From the NCBI RefSeq assembly GCF_965661665.1, contig NZ_CBFIEO010000015.1:12187-76186 (forward strand): a DNA stretch of 64,000 nucleotides, given 5' to 3'. A program made the position numbers and the translations under genes. This document shows, piece after piece, positions 46,244-54,370 of this stretch; positions within the stretch are counted from its first letter, which is position 1, and every line of letters starts with the position of its first letter. Origin of the DNA: Cognatiyoonia sp965661665. GTDB lineage: Bacteria > Pseudomonadota > Alphaproteobacteria > Rhodobacterales > Rhodobacteraceae. Below the pieces are notes generated by a model. The model saw only the letters and a program-made list of their open reading frames with translations, did not search any database and had not been told where the DNA came from.

Positions 46244-47364
46244 GTCGTCGTCCTGTCGTTCAAAGCCATATCATCGCGGTGGATGAGCGCGGCGCGGCCT
46301 TCGTAACCCAAAACCGCTTCGATTTCATCAGATCGTTTGCCCATGATCTTGGCGGTTTCAGCGGCCGTATATCGGCTGAGCCCGACCCCAAGCTCTCGCC
46401 CGTCAGCGCCTAGCATCAAGATCGGATCACCGCGCTCAAATGCGCCATCTGTCGCCGTAATCCCTGCTGGCAATAGGCTTTTGCCCCCCGCCAAGGCCTT
46501 TGCAGCGCCTGCGTCCAATGTCACGCTACCCCGCGGCTTCATCATTGTGATCCACTGCTTGCGTGCCGCTTTCGGGGTCATCTTGGCGGTGAACCATGTT
46601 GCCTGCGTCCCGTCCTGCAACCGCTCAAGCGGATTGAGCGCCGACCCCAATGTGATCGCCATAGCGCAACCGGCTTCGGTCGCAATCCGCGCGGCAAGGA
46701 TTTTGGTCTTCATCCCGCCTTTCGACAGGCCCGATCCGGCGTCCCCTGCCATCGCCATCACCGCATCATCAATCACATCGACATTTGCGATATGCTGGGC
46801 AGTGGCATCCTCAGCAGGATTTGCTGTGTAGAGCCCATCTACGTCAGACAGCAAAACCAACTGATCCGCGCCAATGGTCGCGGCCACCTGTGCCGCCAGT
46901 CGGTCGTTGTCGCCATAGCGGATTTCGTCCGTTGCGATGGTGTCGTTCTCATTCACAATTGGCGTTACGCTAAGGCTCAATAACGTCTCCATCGTCGCGC
47001 GGGAGTTGAGGTAGCGGCGGCGGTCGGCGCTGTCTTCCAAGGTCACAAGGATCTGCGCTGTTTTGATCCCGTGCGGTTCCAACGCCTCCTCATAGGCGCG
47101 CGCGAGCCGGATTTGTCCAACAGCAGCTGCGGCTTGCGACTGCTCCAACGACAGTTCTGACATTGGCAAGCCCAGCGCCCCGCGCCCCAAAGCGATGGAG
47201 CCGGAGGAGACGAGGATCACATCCATCCCACGGGACTTGAACGCCGCGACATCCGCCGCAAGGCTTTTGAGCCAATTGGCCCGCAACGCGCCGCTGTCAC
47301 GGTCCACCAGCAAGGCGGAGCCGATCTTGACGACCAGTCGTTTGGCGGATGCTAGGGATGCCAC
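46240..47364 (-). CDS. proB: Glutamate 5-kinase
   Basis: 374 residues: amino-acid kinase domain (RLVVKIGSALLVDRDSG; VSSGSIALGRGALG; NENDTIATDEIRYGDND; SKGGMKTKILAA) followed by a C-terminal PUA domain (GSVTLDAGAAKAL ... EAVLGYEGRAALIHRDDM). It phosphorylates glutamate and is normally feedback-inhibited by proline. It is part of the obgE-proB-proA operon; the start overlaps obgE by 13 bases. Confidence 0.96.
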   Translation of the reverse strand: MASLASAKRLVVKIGSALLVDRDSGALRANWLKSLAADVAAFKSRGMDVILVSSGSIALGRGALGLPMSELSLEQSQAAAAVGQIRLARAYEEALEPHGIKTAQILVTLEDSADRRRYLNSRATMETLLSLSVTPIVNENDTIATDEIRYGDNDRLAAQVAATIGADQLVLLSDVDGLYTANPAEDATAQHIANVDVIDDAVMAMAGDAGSGLSKGGMKTKILAARIATEAGCAMAITLGSALNPLERLQDGTQATWFTAKMTPKAARKQWITMMKPRGSVTLDAGAAKALAGGKSLLPAGITATDGAFERGDPILMLGADGRELGVGLSRYTAAETAKIMGKRSDEIEAVLGYEGRAALIHRDDMALNDRTTT

Positions 47365-48398
47365 GGTCCAGCCTCCCCGTCTCCGTCCTCCAACTGTTTC
47401 TGGCGCAGCCGATTGTCGTCAATCTCGGCCCGCAACGCCCTCAATACGTCTACCGTGCCTTCGCCTGATGCGCCGGACATGAGCATCAGTTTCACGCCCG
47501 TTTCGCATTCCACCTCGTCCTTCAAAAACGCACGCTCTTCCGCGTCCAGCGCGTCGATCTTGTTTAACACGGTGATGCGCGGCTTCTCCGCCAAGCCACC
47601 ACCATAGGCCTCAAGCTCTTGAATGATCGTGCGGTAATCACCAACCGGATCGCCGGAAGTGCCGTCGATAAGATGCAGCAACACCGCGCAGCGTTCCACA
47701 TGGCCCAAAAACAAATCGCCCAAGCCGCGCCCCTCTGACGCGCCATCAATTAGCCCTGGAATATCCGCCACAACAAATTCAACATTATCGACGCCGACTA
47801 CGCCAAGGTTTGGCACCAGCGTTGTAAACGGATAATCCGCGATCTTCGGACGCGCGTTGGAGGTTGCAGCCAAAAGCGTTGATTTCCCGGCGTTCGGCAA
47901 GCCCAAAAGGCCGACATCGGCAATCAGTTTCAACCGCAGCCAGATCGTCCGCTCAATCCCCTCCTGACCGGGGTTGGCGCGACGGGGTGCTTGGTTCGTT
48001 GCGGATTTGAAACGCAGGTTTCCCCAGCCGCCGTTGCCGCCTTTTGCGATTACAAAGCGCTGACCCACTTCGGTCAGATCGGCCAGAACCGTCTTTTCAT
48101 CCTCGTCCAGTATCTCCGTGCCAACAGGAAGGCGCAGAATGATGTCATCACCATTGGCGCCCGTCCGCTGGCTCCCCATCCCGTGCTGGCCGTTTTTGGC
48201 GAAAAAGTGCTGCTGATAGCGGAAATCGATGAGCGTGTTCAGCCCCTCAACCGCCTCCGCGCTCACAGAGCCACCATTGCCGCCATCGCCGCCATCCGGC
48301 CCGCCGTATTCAATGAACTTTTCGCGCCGGAAAGAAATACACCCAGCCCCGCCGCCGCCGGAGCGGATATAGACTTTAGCAAGATCGAGGAATTTCAT
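47352..48398 (-). CDS. obgE: GTPase ObgE/CgtA
   Basis: 348 residues. The Gly-rich Obg fold (GGGGAGCISFRREKFIEYGGPDGG) occupies residues 1-158, followed by the G domain with LPNAGKSTLLAA (G1), DIPGLIDGASEGRGLG (G3) and NKID (G4, in TVLNKIDALD). It acts in 50S maturation and the stringent response. It lacks the C-terminal OCT domain, as usual for this order. It is the first gene of the proB-proA operon. Confidence 0.96.
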   Translation of the reverse strand: MKFLDLAKVYIRSGGGGAGCISFRREKFIEYGGPDGGDGGNGGSVSAEAVEGLNTLIDFRYQQHFFAKNGQHGMGSQRTGANGDDIILRLPVGTEILDEDEKTVLADLTEVGQRFVIAKGGNGGWGNLRFKSATNQAPRRANPGQEGIERTIWLRLKLIADVGLLGLPNAGKSTLLAATSNARPKIADYPFTTLVPNLGVVGVDNVEFVVADIPGLIDGASEGRGLGDLFLGHVERCAVLLHLIDGTSGDPVGDYRTIIQELEAYGGGLAEKPRITVLNKIDALDAEERAFLKDEVECETGVKLMLMSGASGEGTVDVLRALRAEIDDNRLRQKQLEDGDGEAGPWHP

Positions 48399-48432
48399 GG
48401 GCGGTGCTTTCTAGCCTTTGCTTCGCACTAGT

Positions 48433-48849
48433 CTATTGCGCTTGGCTTCTCAAGGTCTGCCAACGGTCACGGGTTAGCTCATATGAAAGTGTTTCCACAT
48501 CCTCACCGCGCGCTGGGGAAGGATTAACGCAGGTGCCCATCCGCTCAAAGCCGTTTTTCGTAAGAACTCGAGCGGAAGCTGGATTGTCAATCCAAGTATA
48601 GGCTTTGATCAAGTCGGACGTCTTGAACCAAGCTTCGAGTGCACGTTCCACCGCACCTGTCATAAGCCCATGCCCCGCATGATTTGGCGTGTGAATATAG
48701 CCCAACGTCCAATCCGTGACGCCAACCGTTCCAATCAACTGATCGTCGCTGCAAATTGCCCAAACAACGCCATTGCATTTGAAGGGCACGCATCTGCCGT
48801 GTGTGAATGCGGGTTCGGGCAGCCACGGCCAGCTTCCAAGCTGACGCAC
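48433..48849 (-). CDS. GNAT acetyltransferase, N-terminally truncated
   Basis: 138 residues from a GTG at 48849. The frame stays open to a TGA at 48898-48900, adding ETDFDNLHRLCSAWEVV, which is the expected GNAT helix 1. The usual first ~20 residues (strand 1 and the start codon) are missing, so the gene is probably damaged. The rest is good: WPWLPEPAF, WAICSDDQLIGTVGVT, LGYIHTPNHAGHGLMTGAVERAL (acetyl-CoA loop), IDNPASARVLTKNGFERMG. It is one of three GNAT genes in a row and lies next to the obgE operon. Confidence 0.6.
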   Translation of the reverse strand: MRQLGSWPWLPEPAFTHGRCVPFKCNGVVWAICSDDQLIGTVGVTDWTLGYIHTPNHAGHGLMTGAVERALEAWFKTSDLIKAYTWIDNPASARVLTKNGFERMGTCVNPSPARGEDVETLSYELTRDRWQTLRSQAQ

Positions 48850-48910
48850 GACCTCCCACGCGCTGCAAAGCCGATGGAGATTGTCGAAGTCTGTCTCTCA
48901 GTAAGTCACG

Positions 48911-49342
48911 TTAGCAATGATACGATTCCCAGCCCTCTCGTGTCAGAACGACCCGCTGCAACGTGACAAACTCACCCGTTGCTGCCTGCTCGAAGACGTA
49001 GTCTATCACGCGACGGGTGGCGCAGGTCGTGATGCCCTTGCTGCGGTGGTTGGGGTGCAGTCAATAGCCCAAGTTGGGATCAGTGCCGGCTACCCCAAGC
49101 ATCATGCCACCGTCATCAATTGCCCATATCGGACCGTCCGAGGAAGGCGCGTTTTCTGTAATGAACTCCCGCGCGTGTTTCGCCTCAAACGGCCACGGCA
49201 CACTGGTCAGCCATTTGGTCACCGACCACTGCGACAGACCCGCGATCGACACATCGACGTCCCCCTCGACCAAAGGCCAAAGGATGAACCCATCGCAGTC
49301 TAGAATAGGCGTCACGTTTTGGTTTTCAGAGTATAGGTCCAT
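48911..49342 (-). pseudogene. GNAT acetyltransferase, broken
   Basis: ATG 49342 opens a GNAT sequence (FILWPLVEGDVD, SQWSVTKWLTSVPWPF, GPIWAIDDGGMMLGVAGTDPNLGY) that stops at TGA 49061-49063, exactly where relatives have Trp in LGYWLHP. In the same frame homology continues (LHPNHRSKGITTCATRRVIDYVFEQAATGEF), but the last third, normally DNPASARVLEKLGF, is unrecognisable before a TAA at 48911. The first 31 bases overlap the 3' end of the intact upstream GNAT. The 93-residue open part lacks the acetyl-CoA binding loop and is unlikely to be active. Confidence 0.7.
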
Positions 49343-49857
49343 GTTGGCACCACCGCATTGCGAGCGACGGAGAACGCCTCCGCATCGCCCAAGTAATCAA
49401 ATCCACAATTCGTCAAAACACGGGCCGATCCCGGATTGTCCTGAAACGCCTCGGCGAAATAATGATCCGCCTGATGTGGATTGGCTGCAATGAGTGTCTT
49501 CACGGCTTCGGTGGCGAAACCCACGTTCCAGAACGCTGGTGCGACCCAATAGAACACCTCTGACTGGGCACGGTCCATCCGGCTGAGACTGATGAGCCCC
49601 AAAACCTCGGCATGGCCTGAAGCCGTGCCGTCCAACGCCCAAATCTCCTCAGGAACACTAGGATCATTGGCGCGGTTGATCTGCGCCTCAACCGTGCCCG
49701 GCGGCAACGGGTGCGGGATGGAGCGTGTGCCACGAGCCAGTTTCTCGTCAGAGGCATACATGCTCACGAGACCTGCATCCGACACTTTGAGCGGGCGCAA
49801 AACGAAACGATCAGACTTGATGGTTGTCTGAGGGTTCGCGAAGGTTTCATGCAACAT
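49312..49857 (-). CDS. GNAT-family N-acetyltransferase (RimJ-like)
   Basis: 181 residues. The start MLHETFANPQ follows a perfect AAGGAGG nine bases upstream. The fold reads SDRFVLRPLKVSDAGLVSMYASD, ALDGTASGHAEVLGLISLS, SEVFYWVAPAFWNVGFATEAVKTLI (acetyl-CoA loop) and NPGSARVLTNCGFDYLG. It probably acetylates the N-terminus of a ribosomal or other protein, consistent with the rpmA-rplU genes upstream, but no direct evidence is visible. It is the only full-length member of the local GNAT trio. Confidence 0.85.
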   Translation of the reverse strand: MLHETFANPQTTIKSDRFVLRPLKVSDAGLVSMYASDEKLARGTRSIPHPLPPGTVEAQINRANDPSVPEEIWALDGTASGHAEVLGLISLSRMDRAQSEVFYWVAPAFWNVGFATEAVKTLIAANPHQADHYFAEAFQDNPGSARVLTNCGFDYLGDAEAFSVARNAVVPTWTYTLKTKT

Positions 49858-49910
49858 ATTAAAGTCCTCCTTTAGAAAGGTGGGGCCCTGCCTCATGGGA
49901 TTGGGCCAAA

Positions 49911-49943
49911 AATAAAAAAAGGGGTCGGTTTTCACCGACCCCT
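49911..49943 (-). terminator. Intrinsic terminator of rplU-rpmA
   Basis: On the minus strand GGGGTCGGT and ACCGACCCC form a nine-base-pair stem with a GAAA loop, followed by a T-rich run of seven T and more. It lies 29 bases after the rpmA stop. It separates the ribosomal operon from the acetyltransferases. Confidence 0.88.
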
Positions 49944-49971
49944 CAAAATTTTGTACCTTTTGGGTATCGGC

Positions 49972-50241
49972 TTATTCAGCGGCCTCCGCCACTGGAAGTA
50001 CGGAAATGAATGTTCGGCCTTTCAAACCTTTGTGGAACTTCACCTGACCTTCGGCAGTTGCAAAGATTGTGTGATCCTTACCCATGCCAACACCAGCGGC
50101 TGGCCACATTTTTGTGCCGCGCTGACGCACGATGATGTTGCCTGGAACGACAACTTCACCACCAAACTTCTTCACGCCAAGACGACGACCGGCTGAGTCG
50201 CGTCCGTTACGGGAGCTACCACCTGCTTTTTTATGTGCCAT
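49972..50241 (-). CDS. rpmA: 50S ribosomal protein L27
   Basis: 89 residues: AHKKAGGSSRNGRDSAGRRLGVKKFGG is the L27 N-terminus reaching the peptidyl-transferase centre, then IIVRQRGTKMWPAAGVGMGKDHTIFA. It follows rplU by 12 bases in the standard order. Confidence 0.98.
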   Translation of the reverse strand: MAHKKAGGSSRNGRDSAGRRLGVKKFGGEVVVPGNIIVRQRGTKMWPAAGVGMGKDHTIFATAEGQVKFHKGLKGRTFISVLPVAEAAE

Positions 50242-50253
50242 GTGTCTCTCTCC

Positions 50254-50934
50254 TTAGCCTTTAGCCAATTTCTTGGCTTGCTTGAGCCAATCATCACGCT
50301 CGATGCGGCCCTTTAAGTTCAGTTTCTCGTCCATAGCAGCGATGTCGTCTTTCGTCCACGCTGCGATCTGAGCGAATGTTGTCACGCCAAGATCGTTCAA
50401 CTTCTTGACAATCACTGGCCCAACGCCACTGATTTGTGTCAGGTTGTCTGCTTCAGATGCAGCGGCCTTCTTAGGCGCTGCTTTCTTTGGCGCGGCCTTT
50501 TTTGTCTCGGCCTTTGGTGCAGCTTCCTTTTTAGGCGCCGCTTTCTTCGCCGCTGGCTTCTTTGGCGCAACCGCTGCTACCGCAACACCCGCACCAGATA
50601 CTGCCGCCATTACACCAGACTTGTCTGCGCCCTTTTCGAGGATCTCAGTGATCCGCAGAAGAGTCAGTTGCTGCCGGTGGCCTTTCTTACGTGCGGAAGA
50701 GTGCTTCCGGCGACGCTTAACAAAGTTGATTGTCTTTGGGCCTTTAATCTGGTCGATCACTTCAGCCTGAACACCGGCGCCGGATACGAAAGGCGCACCC
50801 ACAGTGTTGTTGACCAACAAAATGTCGTTGAATTGGACTTTGTCACCAGCAGAAGCTGCCAGCTTTTCGACGCGCAGAACGTCGCCAGATGCGACTTTGT
50901 ACTGCTTGCCGCCGGTTTTCAGAACCGCGAACAT
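50254..50934 (-). CDS. rplU: 50S ribosomal protein L21 with C-terminal helix-hairpin-helix extension
   Basis: 226 residues, about twice a standard L21 (~103). Residues 1-103 are the L21 fold (FAVLKTGGKQYKVASGDVL, IKGPKTINFVKRRRKHSSARKKGHRQQLTLLRI). Residues about 110-165 are a low-complexity Lys/Ala/Pro linker with APKKAA-type repeats. Residues about 168-226 look like a helix-hairpin-helix (DUF4332-like) module: LTQISGVGPVIVKKLNDLGVTTFAQIAAWT. The extension is a known roseobacter trait as far as I recall. Such a module usually binds nucleic acid or protein, so this L21 may have an added role. Confidence 0.93.
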   Translation of the reverse strand: MFAVLKTGGKQYKVASGDVLRVEKLAASAGDKVQFNDILLVNNTVGAPFVSGAGVQAEVIDQIKGPKTINFVKRRRKHSSARKKGHRQQLTLLRITEILEKGADKSGVMAAVSGAGVAVAAVAPKKPAAKKAAPKKEAAPKAETKKAAPKKAAPKKAAASEADNLTQISGVGPVIVKKLNDLGVTTFAQIAAWTKDDIAAMDEKLNLKGRIERDDWLKQAKKLAKG

Positions 50935-51103
50935 AACTTATTCCTTTAGTTTCCGCGTCGATCAGGCCCCCGATTGGGTGTTTCATTGCCTGCCAACTGC
51001 GCGCCTATCGGCGGTAATTTGCAATTGCCTGTCCAAGCGCCTTGAACAGATGCGCGCTTATGTGAGGTTGTCGGATACAAGTCAACCCCTTTTGGAGTAT
51101 TCC

Positions 51104-51444
51104 ATGCGACCTGCCGCGCCCTTTGTTTTTCTGGCGTTTCTTACCGCCTGTAGCTCGGAGGCAAACCACTTCGGCTGCTGATCTCAGGCACCAGCACAGC
51201 CATTGGAAATGCCGCCTATGCGGAGCATCGGGAGCAAATGGAAGTGCTCGTCAAAACACAGCATCACGCGCTCATCACTGACATTGAAAACGGCGGCAGA
51301 GCAACACTAACCCGAGCCTTCGATATTTCCGGCGTCCCAGTCAACCACCGCCCTGCCCGCATCACTCAATTGTAAGGGGATCTGGCGCTTTATGACACTA
51401 ACTTTGAAGCACTGATTGTCGCGTTGATGGTCTACGGCGGCTAA
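51104..51444 (+). pseudogene. Small lipoprotein, broken
   Basis: ATG 51104 (GGAG upstream) opens a lipoprotein signal (MRPAAPFVFLAFLTACSSEANHFG; lipobox LTAC) that stops at TGA 51179. Shifted by one base it goes on: SGTSTAIGNAAYAEHREQMEVLVKTQHHALI, DIENGGRATLTRAFDISGVP, RITQL, TAA at 51373, then GDLALYDTNFEALIVALMVYGG to a TAA at 51442. I recall intact homologues of this family in Rhodobacteraceae as ~130-residue hypothetical lipoproteins. One frameshift and one nonsense codon make a full product impossible. Its stop overlaps that of the DUF2059 gene on the other strand. Confidence 0.7.
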
Positions 51445-52268
51445 AGCTCCTGCTGCATCATGTAGCGCCCAGTCGCTGCGCCAAGTTCGCTCGAAATCCG
51501 CTCCAGCATTTGGTCGTAGGCTTCGAACACGGCGACATTCATCTGCTTACCCGCTGCCGATTTCGAGAAATCTATATAGGTCTGAACCTCTTCATCGCTG
51601 AGCGGCTGATATGCCATCATCAGAAAGGAATAGGCCCACTCGCTCGTGCTCATGCGTATCTCCCCCTCTGACGACCAGATATCGGCGAGGATTTGATCCT
51701 CTGTAATGTCATCGCCAAATGCGCCGGAACTCATTAAGCCCACCAAGAACGCAAAGTTGGAATTGAGCGTGCCAACGACATTGTTTTCAATAATGTTGTT
51801 CGCCTTGATGAACTCTTCAATGAGCAGATAGCGGTCCGTTTCGTCGGACGCCGCAATCACCGCATTCTCATTGGCGATCGCTTCGATCTCGTCATCCATG
51901 AAGGCGCGGCGGGCAGAAATCTCCAGCGTCACCGCTTCAGCCCCCACACCGTCGGAAAAGAAGGCCGTCATCGCCTTCACATCTTTGCCATCCAGCGCGT
52001 CGGAGAGAGAGTCGCGCAGCTCCGTCTCCATCCGGCCCTTGTCATAAATAACGTTAATCACATCCGGCCATTCCGCAACCGTGCGACCTGGGAAGAAGTC
52101 CTCAGCCAGCTCATCACTGTAGTCGACACCTTCCTCGTGCATGATCTCAATCACGTCTGAGAACCGCAGCGCATCAAAAAGCGCGTCTGTCGCTTCCGAC
52201 GCCAGCGCAGGCGTGGCTGCAAAATTCAAGGCCACTGCGCCAGAAAGTGCCAAAAGGGATTTGTACAT
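51441..52268 (-). CDS. DUF2059-type periplasmic protein
   Basis: 275 residues with a signal peptide (MYKSLLALSGAVALNFAATPALA, cleavage likely before SEATDALFDALRFSDVIEIMHEEG). The helical C-terminal half (YQPLSDEEVQTYIDFSKSAAGKQMNVAVFEAYDQML) is the DUF2059 hallmark. Function unknown in the family. ATG 52268 is chosen for the signal peptide. Confidence 0.75.
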   Translation of the reverse strand: MYKSLLALSGAVALNFAATPALASEATDALFDALRFSDVIEIMHEEGVDYSDELAEDFFPGRTVAEWPDVINVIYDKGRMETELRDSLSDALDGKDVKAMTAFFSDGVGAEAVTLEISARRAFMDDEIEAIANENAVIAASDETDRYLLIEEFIKANNIIENNVVGTLNSNFAFLVGLMSSGAFGDDITEDQILADIWSSEGEIRMSTSEWAYSFLMMAYQPLSDEEVQTYIDFSKSAAGKQMNVAVFEAYDQMLERISSELGAATGRYMMQQEL

Positions 52269-52625
52269 AATCAGACCTTTCCTGTTGGCATCATACCTAA
52301 TCGGTGACGGCCAAATGTCCATCGCACTCACGGCGGGTTGGCTGAAAAATGACCAAGCGTTTCCGCTAGTGCCAGCCCGCCACTAAATCACAAGCCTGAC
52401 CATTTGCGGAGAGGAGCCGGAGCGGTCGAATGGGGCGGTGAAAGGTTAAAAAATCAAAACTTACCTGCACGGTAACGTGTTTCGCGCGCGGAATCATTGA
52501 GCGCCATTTGCAGCGGAAAAATCTGCTCCATGCACTGCTGAAACGGCCTTAGCTCCCGCCCTGAAAATTTCACAAAAATCCCTCTGGACGCCTCAGAATC
52601 CCGTTGCTATACGCGCCTAAGGTTT
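52269..52625. other. Intergenic region upstream of tRNA-Asn
   Basis: 357 bases without a recognisable gene. A TTGCTATAC-like stretch at about 52600-52610 may be the -10 region of the tRNA promoter. The rest shows no repeat or coding pattern that I can support. Confidence 0.35.
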
Positions 52626-52700
52626 TCCGGCGTAGCTCAGCGGTAGAGCAGTTGACTGTTAATCAATTGGTCGTAGGTTCGATCCCTACCGCCGGAGCCA
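52626..52700 (+). tRNA. tRNA-Asn (anticodon GTT)
   Basis: A 75-base tRNA with acceptor TCCGGCG/CGCCGGA, D-arm GCTCAGCGGTAGAGC, anticodon GTT in TTGACTGTTAATCAA, T-loop GTTCGATCC and encoded CCA. Its last bases are the left copy of the island's direct repeat, so the integrating element re-created the tRNA's 3' end. Confidence 0.97.
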
Positions 52701-52701
52701 A
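52681..52701 (+). repeat. attL-like repeat (3' end of tRNA-Asn)
   Basis: 21 bases running from the T-arm through CCA plus one A, identical to 56037-56057. It is the classic site used by tyrosine integrases at tRNA genes. Confidence 0.85.
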
Positions 52702-53047
52702 ATAACCCAACAACTACAGAGATTTAAAGTTACTGGTCGCAAGTGCGCGGTGCTATCGAATTTCTGTGTCCGCACCATGTCCGCAGCGTGAAAGACGTAG
52801 CTGTGCAGTCCGGAATCAAACAACGCCATTACGCTTGACTCGGTTGCTGCATCGCGTTCCTCTGCCGTACAACCATGCCTGATGGGCCGGTTATCTACAG
52901 TGGTTACTGAGGGACGTGAAGGCACCTCCTGCGTACTGTAGCAGCGCTGAACGGACCTACATCTCGTCGATGAGTTTTTGGACGATAGTAATGTTAAAGT
53001 TGTTTAAGTTGGAGTTACGGTTCGCCCTAGAATAACGTGTGGCAACT

Positions 53048-53512
53048 TTATGTTGAAACAGACACCCAAGTGGAAGAAAGTCCTGCCTCTTGAACTAATG
53101 AAAATAGCACAGCTGCGTTATCAGGATGTAATCGGACACAGCCTGCAGATGCTGGTATCCCAAGACGGTCTATTTGATTGGTCCCATGGATAGCAAAATT
53201 TCCGTTATAAAAAATGGAGTACGGCATTGGGGCGTTGTTATAGAGACTAGATCTGTGATTGCGAGATAGCCACTTCGCTTGCCAAGTTCCTGTGGGTGTT
53301 ACCTTGCCAGGTCGAGCAGTTGATACAAGCCATTCGTATAATAGCTGTTCGTCTCTATACACTTTCATCGTTTGTGTAGAAATGCTGACCTCGACAAGAA
53401 TAGACTCAGCCCGAGTTTCATCGGCCCCCAGTGGACTAGTAAAAGCAAGTGGTTCCCATATACCTATCGCTAGTGCCGCTTTTAGAAAGTTGCGCCTTTT
53501 TATTTGAACCAT
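53048..53512 (-). CDS. L,D-transpeptidase (YkuD domain), island-borne
   Basis: 154 residues from ATG 53512 with AGGA upstream; ATG 53539 would add nine. A signal with KRRNFLKAALAIG is of twin-arginine or Sec type. The YkuD motif is intact: AIHGTNQ ... GIPASAGCVRLHPDN with the catalytic Cys in SAGCVR. The enzyme would make 3-3 peptidoglycan cross-links or attach proteins to the wall. The domain is short but complete in the catalytic part (residues about 40-150). It lies inside the tRNA-Asn island. Confidence 0.85.
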   Translation of the reverse strand: MVQIKRRNFLKAALAIGIWEPLAFTSPLGADETRAESILVEVSISTQTMKVYRDEQLLYEWLVSTARPGKVTPTGTWQAKWLSRNHRSSLYNNAPMPYSIFYNGNFAIHGTNQIDRLGIPASAGCVRLHPDNAAVLFSLVQEAGLSSTWVSVST

Positions 53513-53641
53513 ATTTGAATTTCCTGATGAATTAAACATGACGGTAAACTTAATGCGACCTCGCTATTTGAGAGGTATTAAAAGTTATCAAAGTCTTGTT
53601 AGTTATCATAGTTTCTTGGAAGTCCCAATAGCCGCCGCTCA

Positions 53642-54029
53642 TCAACTCACTGGTAACCGTGTAGAGTGGGAATACACACAGACCGCAGCATATATTGCAT
53701 CAAAGATTTCTTCGGTTATGTCGGGGACCCAGCCATCGAGGCCAATTATAACGTTGTCGTTATCGTCGGATTTGTTGCGACAAGACGTCTGACGTTGCCC
53801 TTCACAATCCATTTGCCCTTCTCTACGCAGTTCGAAATATTCTGTATTGTCTCCATCCAAACCAGTATCTTCCCCCCAACCTTTCCTCCACTTAATGAAC
53901 CAATCGTAGCTGTATACGTCCTCTGTTGGCTCATTGAAAAAATAAGTCCAATCATATGAGACCTGAGCAAAGATTGCATTTGCAAGATGCTAAAAGTACT
54001 CCAAGCGCCCTAACAATACTTTTACGCAT
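53642..54029 (-). pseudogene. Secreted protein of unknown function with one-base frameshift
   Basis: ATG 54029 has AAGGAGG seven bases upstream and starts MRKSIVRALGVLLA. Removing one T near 53987 gives a clean signal peptide ending LANAIFA and a mature part: QVSYDWTYFFNEPTEDVYSY, DWFIKWRKGWGEDTG, DNTEYFELRREGQMDCEG, IIGLDGWVPDITEEIFDAIYAAVC, about 128 residues in all. As read, the first frame ends at a TGA after 25 codons. Function is not recognised. A single indel after a strong start suggests recent loss, or an assembly error. Confidence 0.6.
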
Positions 54030-54370
54030 ATTAATCCTCCTTAGGTTTCTGTATAAAAAATTATATGGTGAGCTGCGGTTGGCAAGCCCTCACCGTCGTT
54101 ATTCAGGCCAAGGGCTATGGTCATAGGGCCAGCCTAAGACGTCAGAATGACATAAGCCGTCGCAAGTACGGCAAAGGCTCTGACTGCGATAAAGACCTTG
54201 TTGGCTGTCATGGTGTTCTTCTGAGGTCAGTGTCTAATGAAGCAGTTTTGGTAGCCGCTCTTAATGCACTCATTGGCCTAGGGTTGCGTATCGGGTACAG
54301 CTTCTTAAAGTAGTCTACTGTTGATACGAACAGGCCATCGTTGATGATAGAATAGACGGGCTTTGGGAAA

